NCBI GenBank assembly: GCA_029891345.1
Contig: CM057000.1
Location: 129,369,338 to 129,433,337, forward strand
Source of the DNA: Dryococelus australis
Taxonomy: Eukaryota > Arthropoda > Insecta > Phasmatodea > Phasmatidae
Length of the DNA stretch: 64,000 nucleotides
Reading direction: 5' to 3'
In this document: one piece after another, positions 36,561 through 44,594 of the stretch
How positions within the stretch are numbered: position 1 is the stretch's first letter
Layout of the letters: each line of letters begins with the position of its first letter
Made by a program: the position numbers and the translations under genes
Notes under the pieces: generated by a model
The model's input: only the letters and a program-made list of their open reading frames with translations
Databases searched by the model: none
Told to the model about the DNA's origin: nothing

Positions 36561-37674
36561 TAGCTGACTGGTGCGACTTCGTTCGCATGATTTTTTTGAA
36601 AGTTATTAAAGTAAAGCCCACCAAAGTTTCATTAAGGTTTTATGTTTAAAATACTAATATTTCTTCTTTCAGGTTTAATGGAGTTATTAAATTACACCCT
36701 GCCATCGCTTCGCACATGTTTATGTTAGCATGATATTTAGGACTTTGAATTGATCTACCCACTTTTTTTTATTGGGTTCTCTAGCCACTGAGCTACTGCG
36801 GCCCCCTTTGTGGGTGCTCTAGCCACTGAGTTACTGCGGCCCCAATTTTGGGTGCTCTAGCCCCTGACCAGCTGCGGCCCCATTATTGGGTGCTCTAGCC
36901 ACTGAGTTTCTGCGGCCCCACTATTGGGTTCTCTATCCAATGAGCTAATGCGGCCCTACTATTGTATGCTCTAGCCCCTGACCAGCTGTGGCTCCACTAT
37001 TAGGTTCTCTAGCCACTGAGCTACTGCGGCTCCTTTATTGGGTGCTCTAGCCACTGAGCTACTGCGGCCCCACTATTGTATGCTCTAGCCCCTGACCAGC
37101 TGCGGCTCCACTATTAGGTTCTCTAGCCCCCGAGCTTCTGCGCCACCCTTATTGGGTTCTCTAACCACTGAGCTTCTGCGGCCACCTTATTGGGTGCTCT
37201 ATCCACTGAGCTACTGCGGTCCTACTGGATATACATCTATCCACTGAGTCACTGCGGCCCCACTTGGAATAACTGTAGCCACTGGGCCACTACGGCTTTT
37301 TGGAAGGAAAGGTTTACAGCCCATAAGCCCATAGACAAAAAAGAAAGGAGAAATTACGAAACAATTTTTAACAATACTTTTTTTTCATGCAGTAATCCTA
37401 AGAATAGCTTAATCTAGTACCTATTTACACCCCTGGTCATTTTTTCCGGAACCGTTTGAAATATCTCGATGAAACAAAGACTATGTTGGTCCTGGAGTTA
37501 TTATCTATATGCTGTGTAAATTTGATATCCATATGTTGAGTGGTTTTTGAGTTAAATTCGTTCGGACAGACAGACACGAAAAAAATTAACATTAGATATG
37601 GCTTAGTTATCAATTATACTACATACAAAAACTAATTAAAAGTGAAAAATTCAAAAATCACAGACATACACTTC
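36561..37674 (-). mobile_element. Non-autonomous Helitron-like element, sister of 25926-26619
   Basis: Reverse complement starts TCTGTGATTTTTGAATTTTT and ends GCGAACGAAGTCGCACCAGT then CAGCTAAT. It is about 420 bp longer than its sister, mainly because of the 38-bp array at 36771-37296. No Rep/helicase frame. It sits in a family A MITE. Confidence 0.65.
36771..37296 (-). repeat. Tandem array of about 14 tRNA-like 38-bp heads
   Basis: On the minus strand each unit reads GGGGCCGCAGTAGCTCAGTG then GCTAGAGCACCCAATAGT, which resembles the first part of a tRNA including a near-consensus pol III A box (TAGCTCAGTGG). No B box is present. Units differ by 2-8 bases, so the array is not very young; variants with GGTCAGGGGCTAGAGC alternate with the main type. 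Confidence 0.85.
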
Positions 37675-37835
37675 TATTTTATTTAATTGCATAGATAAGT
37701 ATATAGAATAGCAAAATTGTATTTTTTTTTTTAATTTCACATTTTACTTGACCGACGAATGATTAATGTGACCAGACCAACGGCAATGTTAATTTTTCAT
37801 ATGACGTAAGTATATAGAATGTACATACAACTATA

Positions 37836-37927
37836 GGCTGTTCACGATAAAGTGAGCACTTTTGAGCCCCTAGTTACATTGTCCTTTTAGACATTTTTTA
37901 AAACCACCTTATAAAATAATTATTACC
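37836..37927 (+). mobile_element. MITE family B, left half (split by the Polinton)
   Basis: GGCTGTTCACGATAAAGTGA to AAATAATTATTACC, collinear with the first 90 bp of the intact copy at 29138. Its last six bases ATTACC are the left target duplication of the Polinton; the right half resumes at 54575. Confidence 0.9.
37922..37927. repeat. Target-site duplication ATTACC, left
   Basis: Exact 6-bp direct repeat with 54575-54580, at the position expected from the intact family B MITE. Confidence 0.88.
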
Positions 37928-39179
37928 AGTAGAGCAAAAAAATATGTCGGGGCCTCCGGCATCTGGCGTCGGAACCGACCACCGCCACCTTGAGTTTCGC
38001 TTTTTTCTTTTTTCCCCTTCAAAATTTCCCTTTTTTCTCTTTTTCCCCTATAAATTTCCCTTTTCCTTCAAATTGTCACATTTCCCCCCACAAAATTTCC
38101 CGTTTCTCCTTCAAAAAAAGCATCGATACCCCCAGTTACAAAAAAGATCCCCCGAAAGTCACTTTTCGATCAATCGGAAGGAATTGGGGTATCGTTTTCG
38201 AGGGTAGAGCAGTGGCAACCGTATTGGTTTTATAGGCATAGGATATGCCAAATCGATACACAGGGTCCAGGGTCTGGAGTCAGATCTGACAATCAGATAT
38301 CTTGGTTCTGTCGGCCATCTTGTCCGCCATATTGGAACCAGGTGACCTTGGTCCCTTGACCTTGAATAGGCCCGTGAGCTTGATTGACCTTGAAACAGTA
38401 ACATTCTGAAAAATTCCAAAAGATCCCCAAATATTAATTATAAAAAGTTATTTTAAAAGTTATTTAAAATCACTATAAATTCAAGATTTTAAATGTCTGG
38501 GCTTAGAGATGACGAATAAATGGAACAAACTAGATACCATATTATGATGTCACCCAACCATCATGTTAGACCAAGGTTACCTTGACCTTGAACCTATAAC
38601 CGTGGCCTTAGATGACCTTAAAAACAAACACACGAGAAAAAATTTTAAAAATCGAATAAATTCATAAGTCAGCGAGCATTTTACATTACTGATTACTACC
38701 GCTATATTGGATCTAGGTAACCTTGAGCATTGACCACGAACCAGTGGCTTTTGAACTTTAACCCAAAAATCGTCAAAAATCCCAAAAAACTTCCTAAGAA
38801 TTTACAAAAAAATCACATTATATTAACATTCACCTCCCCTTTCCAATGTTTCTCCTTGGTTAATTAGTCGGCAGACCTCCACCCCCATCACTTTTGCATT
38901 CTCTCGAATACGCTCCACCCACCATATTGGTTTTATGGTTTGTCATTTATTTACATTTTCAACACCTAGGTGGCACTGATAACTCCGACCAAAATGTTAA
39001 ATCTGGGTGACCTTGACCTCACATCTAGGACCTTGACCTCATGTCCATAGCCTTGGATAATCTTGAACCCAAAAATAAAACTATTTTTTTTTTATAAAAT
39101 TCCAAAAAAAAAATAAAAAAATAAACTAAAAAATTGTTATTTTAAATCTTTTTTTTAAATCTCGCAATTTTTCCATCAA

Positions 39180-39660
39180 TCAGCACTGCAATCAGCACCA
39201 CACTTAGCACCACATGCACCACAATCAGTATGACACTGCAATCCACACAGCATTCCACAGAGCAATCCACACACCAATCCTCCTCCTCAGAAATCCTCAC
39301 CAATCATCCTATTCAGCAATCCTCATAAATCCTCCTATGCAATCCTCCTCACCAATCCTTCTATGCAATCCTCCTCACCAATCCTCCTATGCAATCCTCA
39401 GCTATCCTTCTTACCAGTACTCAGCAAACCTGCTTACCAAACCTCAGCAATCCTCATCAATCCTCAGCAATCCTCTCCAAACCTCAGCAATCCTCCTCCA
39501 CAACCTACACCAATCCACACGCCAATCCACACATATATCCACACCAATCTGCACCAATCCACACACAAATCCACGCCAATCATTAGCAATCCTCCTCCTC
39601 AATCCACAGCAATCCACCACAATCTTTCGCGATTCTCCTCCATAATTCACAGCAATCTAT
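39180..39660. repeat. CAATCCTC/CAATCCAC-rich low-complexity tract in the TIR
   Basis: Dozens of variants of an 8-15 bp motif. Overlapping frames of 143 and 177 codons (Asn/Gln/Ser/Pro-rich) arise from it and lack any domain. The counterpart in the right TIR is 53560-53850. Confidence 0.85.
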
Positions 39661-40044
39661 GCCAATCTTTAGATCATTCCCAACCCTTCGATCAATCACA
39701 ATATTTCGATCTATTTCAATTCTTCGACCAATCCTTCAGTTTGTCCATCACCCATATGTATAGAAATTACATTCATTCCCCAAATATCTCCAAACTTGTA
39801 GATGTCGACAGAATTAATGTTTTGTCTGCAGTCAACTATCCATACATTTTTATACTAAGTATTTATTATCATTCTATATGCAGATATTTCTGTTAATAGT
39901 TGAGTGCTCATAGCACCATTTTAAAGTTGTAAGGGAAAAAAGGATACTACACACAAAAATAAAGAAAACCAATTATTTATAATAATAATTTATTATTATT
40001 TTGTTATTAGAATTTCAGAATAAAACAGTCCGTGTTTTTGAAAG

Positions 40045-40265
40045 TCAATCAAATATCTGAATCTTATCAACAAGTTCATTTGGGTCTTCGGGAAATAGGT
40101 AGCTAGTATTCTCGGCGTCTTCTGCCTTCTTCATGTCGCTTGTTGCAGCAAAGGTGTTGGAGAGGTGTGTCAGTGCATCGAGAAAATCGCCATCATCGTC
40201 TTCAGCACTAACATTGTCTTCATGTTCATTTTCATTAATACCCTCTTCATGGTCATCTTCAACTC
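40045..40265 (-). CDS. Acidic terminal exon inside the left TIR
   Basis: The minus strand after CTAAACAG encodes VEDDHEEGINENEHEDN, then EDDDGDFLDALTHLSNTFA, then AENTSYLFPEDPNELVDK and a stop at 40045-40047. No domain is recognised; it is strongly acidic with a possible amphipathic LDALTHLSNTFA helix. The same exon, about 80 percent identical and in the mirror position, lies at 52965-53179. The 3' splice site is inferred from conserved CAG|GAGTTGAAG with an upstream CTAAT/ACTAA in both copies. The upstream zinc-finger frame (40281-40736) is in a different phase and lacks an obvious donor, so the connection is unproven. Confidence 0.55.
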
Positions 40266-40280
40266 CTGTTTAGTATTCTA

Positions 40281-40736
40281 TATTAAATTTGTATTCTTTG
40301 TAGCAGTTGTTGTATGCTCATCAGTATTTAGAGCCGACGACCGTTTATTTTGAAGTTCGTCGACTTCATGCGAAAGTCTTGCAAGTGTAGGCCTACATTC
40401 CACACAAACCGACTCTACTGCACTCATTCCATCTTTAGAATTAATTGTCTCATCATAATCATCTGTCGAATCGGTACCCATCGACGCAGCAAGAAGTACT
40501 GCTGGCAACACTTTCTGTATCCCAGTAGACGAATCCTTGCAGATCTCGGTATGTTCTTTCAATGTATCGCCTTGCATAAACTGCATGGGACTAATGTCAT
40601 AATGCTTTGCCACGTGAAATGGACTCTTTGTACAGGCTGCTCTCTCATGCCGAGCATTTCGACCATAGGTGAAAACTCGATCGCAGGAGCAGCATTGGCG
40701 ACAACCAGATAGCGATGATGCAGGTCGCAGCTCCAT
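40281..40736 (-). CDS. C2HC zinc-finger protein gene of the Polinton
   Basis: The open frame from ATG at 40736 (MELRPASSLSGCRQ) gives 152 residues. Near the N-terminus it has CCSCDRVFTYGRNARHERAA followed by Cys, a C-x2-C-x11-H-x4-C finger of C2H2/C2HC type likely to bind nucleic acid or protein. Three further Cys pairs and a Ser/Thr/Asp-rich C-terminal half follow, with no other domain recognised. It is transcribed away from the capsid module, facing the left TIR, so a shared upstream region (40737-41098) may serve both. It is one of the few long intact frames in the element. Function unknown; an early regulatory protein is a guess from position only. Confidence 0.6.
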
Positions 40737-41068
40737 GTTCGTTGAAGTTAAAGACAATTAACAACAAAATTGTCGCTAATCGTTGATATTTCTCTTGTTG
40801 TATTGTTTCAGAAAACACATACATTTTCAAATTTAAGACCATTTGGATGTTCCAACATCGACATAATAACACAAGTTTTACCTCATGAAGAATGACCGCT
40901 TATTATACATAGTATATTTTATGGTAAAAGAATACTATGTTTCTCTTCAATTGTGTTTTCTTTCGTTTTACAATTATCGGCAGTTGTACATTTTGTTTTA
41001 TAACCTTTATTTCTGCACAATTATACAGTATTAAATAATTTACTAACATAAAACTATAAATGTGGGTC
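40737..41068. other. Divergent upstream region between zinc-finger and capsid genes
   Basis: AT-rich, 330 bp, no coding frame. It should hold control elements for both directions; only the plus-strand TATA module at 41069 is recognisable. Confidence 0.45.
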
Positions 41069-41092
41069 TATATATAGTTTCGCATTCAGTTG
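41069..41092 (+). promoter_or_regulatory. Late-type promoter module, copy 1
   Basis: TATATATAG at 41069 and GCATTCAGTTG at 41082, the latter starting 13 bases after the TATA start. The ATG of the PLA2 reading frame follows at 41099. The same two blocks with the same 13-base offset occur at 42749. Recurrence ahead of two genes suggests a shared promoter or initiator signal. Confidence 0.6.
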
Positions 41093-41098
41093 AAAACA

Positions 41099-41467
41099 AT
41101 GGTTCGTACTAAACATATCAAAAAATGACGTGGTGTATTGAATACACTGATTAATAAATTACAATTTGAATTGAATTTACCGAAGTACAATTATTTCGGA
41201 CCAGGTACTAAAATTGCCAAACATTTAGTACGGAACGGTCAAGGAATAAACTCTTTGGATAACGCTTGTAAAGAATACTATATCGTTTATGATCGAACAA
41301 ACTATTTGAAAGAAAGATATATACCAGTTACAATTCTAGCCAATAAAGCTGCAAATATAAGGAAGAACCCATCTGCATCTACAAGTGAAAAGCTTGGAGC
41401 TGGGGTTGTTGTTAAAGTTATGCACACAAAGGTGAAGAGAGAGATGAGTGTAAAACGTAAAACTTAA
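41099..41467 (+). pseudogene. Phospholipase A2 domain protein of the virion module
   Basis: The frame begins at ATG 41099, is stopped at 41126-41128 (TGA), and continues to TAA at 41465-41467. It encodes LPKYNYFGPGTK, the calcium-binding-loop Y-x-GPG of parvovirus/adintovirus PLA2, then NSLDNACKEYYIVYD where active enzymes have H-D before the x-x-Y-D. Here both catalytic positions are Tyr, so lipase activity would be lost. In related viruses this domain helps the incoming particle breach the endosomal membrane. The reading frame continues in the same phase into the pX-like and protease segments, interrupted only by stops. Confidence 0.8.
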
Positions 41468-41746
41468 AGAAGAACAAAGAAAGGAGGAATCATTCAGTTC
41501 CTATTCCCAGCATTAACAGCTCTTGTATCAATCCTCGAAGGGGTTTCGGCAATTAGTAGAGCAGTTAAATCAAAAGGTAAAGGAATGTATCTGAAACCTT
41601 ATAAAGTTGGACAAGGAGGAAAGGGCAAAAAACTTCCAAACATGAAAAAAAAAAAAATGCAGAAAGTCCTAAATAGTCTTCCAAAATGTGCATTTACAAA
41701 CAAAGATATTAATGTATTTGTAAAGAAACTAGATATTCCTTATTTC
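41468..41746 (+). pseudogene. pX-like hydrophobic and basic segment ahead of the protease
   Basis: Same phase as the PLA2 frame. A hydrophobic run (FLFPALTALVSILEGVSAIS) is followed by a Gly/Lys-rich stretch with GMYLKPYKVGQGGKGKKLP and a Lys-rich patch. This matches the hydrophobic-then-GlyLys layout of the adenovirus pX-like proteins of adintoviruses, thought to act on membranes or package DNA. It ends IPYF at the TGA at 41747-41749, directly before the protease. An A run (41645-41657) inside it could also have changed length. Confidence 0.65.
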
Positions 41747-41749
41747 TGA

Positions 41750-42005
41750 GGTGTGTATATGAGAGACAATTTACCAAAGAAACCAAATCTTCGTGAATGT
41801 ATGACAGTTAATTTAGATTCGATAAAAAACGAAGTAACACACTGGGTTGCATTAATTAAGAACATAACTCATGCATTTTATTATGACAATTTCGGCGATT
41901 TACGCCCTCCAATTAAAATACATAATTATTTAAAAACACACAATTAAGGCACAATTACAAAACGGAACAATTACAAAATACAATCAATTGTGGAAATTTT
42001 GTTTA
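41750..42005 (+). pseudogene. Adenain-like cysteine protease (virion maturation), broken
   Basis: After the TGA at 41747-41749 the frame encodes MRDNLPKK, then VTHWVALIKN with the catalytic His and FYYDNFGDLRPP with the Asp-containing Y-Y-D-S/N-F-G motif, the signature of the adenain/ULP1-type proteases of Polintons and adintoviruses that cut capsid precursors. A stop at 41944-41946 truncates it. The expected C-terminal Cys motif is visible as INCGNF around 41986-42003 but in another frame, so a frameshift separates the catalytic Cys from His and Asp. At least two lesions make it inactive. Confidence 0.85.
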
Positions 42006-42072
42006 CGTTTTTTGACTATAAATAGGATATATAAGTAAGTGTAATATTAAGCATATTAGTAATATGTGAATT

Positions 42073-42739
42073 ATGTTGATATTAAGTGCAAATTCATCGC
42101 AATTGCGTGCGGTATATTTCCTTGTGTTGGAGTTAGTTGGAGAATGGCAAATAAGTCTAATCGAATTCGGTACTTACAACATCATACCAAACATTGATAT
42201 GCATAACCAATCATTTATGGCTAATATTGGTGAAAAAAACCTACATGATTATGATACTGGTAGGATCTTATGAGTTGGATGACTTAGTAACATTCATTAA
42301 AGTGGCATTACCTGAAAATGTACATTTCTGATTACGTGGAAATTCAAATATGTTAACTAGTGCGATGTATAGTAATGTCGATATCGATTTCTCGGAAGAC
42401 AATTCAATTGCAAATATGTTAGGTTACGAACGGAGAGTGTATTCCCCTTATCACTTACACGAATCATCAAAACAGGTGAATATATTATCTGTAAATGTAT
42501 GCCATATAAATGTTAATATTATACGCAGTTCATATTTTAATGGAAAACTGACAAATACAATACATGTATTCATGTGTACTGTGGCTCCAGGATATAAAAT
42601 AATTTAAAAACCTAATATATTGACATATCTTCCAGCAATAGTGAATTCTGTTGATGTAATAGTTGTTACAATCGTCGATCAAGATTGTAAACTTATTAAT
42701 TTTAGAAATGAAGAAATTACCATCCGCTTACATTTTTAA
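42073..42739 (+). pseudogene. Penton-like minor capsid protein, broken
   Basis: The frame from ATG 42073 gives GEWQISLIEFGTYNIIPNID, then a frameshift near 42262 leads to SYELDDLVTFIKVALP, a TGA at 42329-42331, YSNVDIDFSEDNSIANMLGY, VNILSVNVCHINVNI, APGYKII, a TAA at 42605-42607 and a tail ending NEEITIRLHF. The order TYN-IPN, SYE-I/LDDL, D-F---NS-A--LGF, a V-C-I-CNI strand, PPGY-I and EEITIRLHL recurs in the second capsid gene of arthropod Polintons, taken as the penton-type single jelly-roll. Assignment to penton is from gene order and memory of the family. One frameshift and two stops. Confidence 0.72.
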
Positions 42740-42748
42740 AAAAAAGGC

Positions 42749-42772
42749 TATATAAACAGTTGCATTCTGTTG
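42749..42772 (+). promoter_or_regulatory. Late-type promoter module, copy 2
   Basis: TATATAAA at 42749 and GCATTCTGTTG at 42762, offset 13 as in copy 1. The ATG of the small basic protein is at 42788. Sixteen of 24 positions match copy 1. Confidence 0.6.
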
Positions 42773-42787
42773 TACATTACAATCATA

Positions 42788-43009
42788 ATGGGTGTTGTGT
42801 ATAATAGTAAATTTGGACGCAAAGTAGGTAGTTGTTTTAATAAGAGGTTCTCTAAGGAACATATTTCGAAGAAAGGAAGTATAAAGAAACGTAAATGCAA
42901 GTATAAGATGCTCACTTCAAATAACTTACCCATGAAGTTAACACAAGGCAATGAATTGTATTTAAAAGAATTAGGATATATGGTTAATAGAAATGGAAGA
43001 CATACTTAA
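42788..43009 (+). CDS. Small basic protein ahead of the major capsid gene
   Basis: Intact 73-codon frame from ATG 42788 (MGVVYNSKFGRK); an in-frame ATG at 42770 lies inside the promoter module and is less likely. It is rich in Lys/Arg (KKGSIKKRKCKYKM) and ends ELYLKELGYMVNRNGRHT. Similar short frames sit just upstream of the major capsid gene in arthropod Polintons; no function is known to me. Its end overlaps the start of the capsid frame by 17 bases, as in compact viral gene blocks. It is one of the few unbroken genes. Confidence 0.6.
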   Translation: MGVVYNSKFGRKVGSCFNKRFSKEHISKKGSIKKRKCKYKMLTSNNLPMKLTQGNELYLKELGYMVNRNGRHT

Positions 43010-44151
43010 TGTTGAGGAACCAATCAGTTATGAAAAGGCAATCACCAATACGGAAATACATGTGTATGAACTATTCAGAGCAGGTCTGTATGTATATATT
43101 TTTCCTTTGGAACAATTAAAAAGACAGCCAATGCATGTAATCCAGTAACTACAAAAATAGTAAGAAATGGAATACTTAATTTAATCGACAGAATTGCATA
43201 TCTGCTCAATGGTGTGGAAATTGATAAAAAATGAGATGTTGGAATTACTTCCACGATAAAGAACTATCTCTCTGGAACTGTAAACGATCTTATACAGGAA
43301 TTATGGCTGAGTGGAGCAAAGCTAATGATTACTCACTACAAATAAACCCAGGTGGAAAATACGAAGTTGTTATACTGTTAAGTATGGTTTTGAGCTTTGC
43401 TGAAGACTGCAAATGCGTTATATTAAATGCTAAACACGAATTACTTACTCTATTTGGCAAAATGCATTTGAATGCCATATATTATACAGCTAATAACGAG
43501 GAAGGTGTAACATTTGAATTAAGCAGTGTGGAATGGTTGATGCTGCATATTGAAATTAAAACTTGTGAACGTGTGAAGTTTTTAAAATTTATCAAAAAAG
43601 GGAAGAATTTAGACACTGCATTGAAGTTGTGGGGTTTAGAGGTTTTTCCAACTCTACCAATAGCTCAAAAAATAGTGTGGAGTGTGAAATCAAGTTTTTC
43701 GTCGGAAAAACCAAGATATGTTGTAATTTGTTTTCAAACAAATCTACAAAACAATTTAAAAGCTGATAGATCAGTATTCATTAATTGTGATATGAAAAAT
43801 ATTAAACTGTATCTAAACAGTCAAGCTTACCCCTATGTGGATTTAAATATGAACTTTGGTAATGGGGAATTCCTTATTACCTACAATATGTATACAAAGT
43901 TTCAGGAAACATATTATAACAAAAACAGTTCACCAATCCTAGAACCCAAAACATTTAAGAGTAGAGGAGCGTTATTTGTGTTTGGTGTAAGCAAACAAGA
44001 CAACACGAATACAAATAGCATGATTGATTCATGAATTGAAATTATCGCAAATACACAAATTCTGGCAAATAACCAAGGTTACACTCAGATAATTCACGAT
44101 AGATTAGTGAGTTACAATGTAAGAGATAAGCTGGTGAAGATAATAAGTTGA
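42993..44151 (+). pseudogene. Major capsid protein (double jelly-roll, hexon-like), broken
   Basis: N-terminus MEDILNVEEPISYEKAITNT from 42993 matches the usual start of arthropod Polinton capsid proteins. The frame is soon lost: an internal deletion plus shift at about 43060-43140, then LLNGVEIDKK and a stop, then the long frame to 44034 with LSFAEDCKCVILNAKHELL, WLMLHIEI, VWSVKSSF---KPRYVVICF, LYLNSQAYPYVDLNMNFGNG and FQETYYNKNSSPILEPKTF. After TGA 44032-44034 the same frame goes on with IIHDRLVSYN to the end at 44151. These strands are the hallmark of the Polinton/adintovirus hexon, which forms the icosahedral shell as trimers. The homologous protein is usually about 500 residues; roughly 100 near the N-terminus are missing. 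Confidence 0.87.
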
Positions 44152-44183
44152 GTCAGTAGGCAAAAAACCACGGCTACAATGAG

Positions 44184-44594
44184 ATGTTTTGCAATGTGCA
44201 AGGATTTCAATCTGCAGAAAAATGTATCATTATAGAATTAGCTACTACTGATATATAAGAACATACAACTGTATTCAGCTTCAAATCACCATTTGTCTGG
44301 AAATATCTAACTCCCAAATACAAGAAAACTAATAGATGGGTTATCAATCATCATCACTGCGGTTTAAAATGGGAGAGTGGGTGTATAGAGTATGAGAATA
44401 TTAAAGATATTTGCAAACATTACCTAAATAATTGTGAAATATGTGTAGGTGGAGTCGAGCAAAAACACATTTCAGAAAGTGTGTATAACAGGACAGTAAT
44501 ATATATTCAAAATGAATACAAGTGCCCATCGTTCAAACAATTACTTAAGACATATGGATCTAATTCAATGTTTTTCTCTGCAGAGGAAAACTAA
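44184..44594 (+). pseudogene. Conserved Polinton-linked protein of unknown function
   Basis: From ATG 44184 the frame reads MFCNVQGFQSAEKCIIIELA, a TAA at 44256-44258, then FSFKSPFVWKYLTPKYKKTN, RWVINHHHCGLKW, GCIEYENI and KCPSFKQLLKTYG to TAA at 44594. The pattern QGF, ELA, F-PPF-W--L-PKYK--NRW, H-G--W--G-I-Y, V-G-EK and CPSL recurs in arthropod Polinton-associated hypothetical proteins. I do not know its function; an RNase H-like or host-interaction role is possible but not shown. One internal stop only. Confidence 0.6.

Larger units (their letters stand above)
36329..37833 (+). mobile_element. MITE family A, copy 5, interrupted by a Helitron-like element
   Basis: Family A sequence at 36329-36560 (GGTTGTTCACTATAAAGTGA to TTTCTGTATTTTATTGCAT) resumes at about 37675 with TTTCACATTTTACTTGACCG and runs to GTACATACAA at 37830. 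The right inverted end is missing; a family B MITE begins there directly. Confidence 0.75.
37928..40275 (+). repeat. Polinton left terminal inverted repeat
   Basis: Inverted homology to 52950-54574. Matching landmarks: GTCGGGGCC near the end; CCAAATCGATACACAGGGTC; the ATGATGTCACCCAACCATCA segment; and the acidic exon at 40045-40265. It is about 0.7 kb longer than the right copy, mostly in 38.4-39.2 kb (repeated CCTTGACCTTGAAC-type motifs) and in the CAATCCTC-rich tract at 39180-39660. Confidence 0.88.

Noticed and set aside
39214-39896. 143- and 177-codon Asn/Ser/Pro-rich frames
   Set aside because: Translation of the CAATCCTC-type low-complexity tract in the Polinton TIR; not kept open in the right TIR.
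41069-42790. Parvovirus (densovirus) insertion because of the PLA2 domain
   Set aside because: The adjacent adenain protease, hexon-like capsid protein, AG...CT termini and 6-bp duplication fit a Polinton/adintovirus; no parvoviral NS1 or VP was seen.
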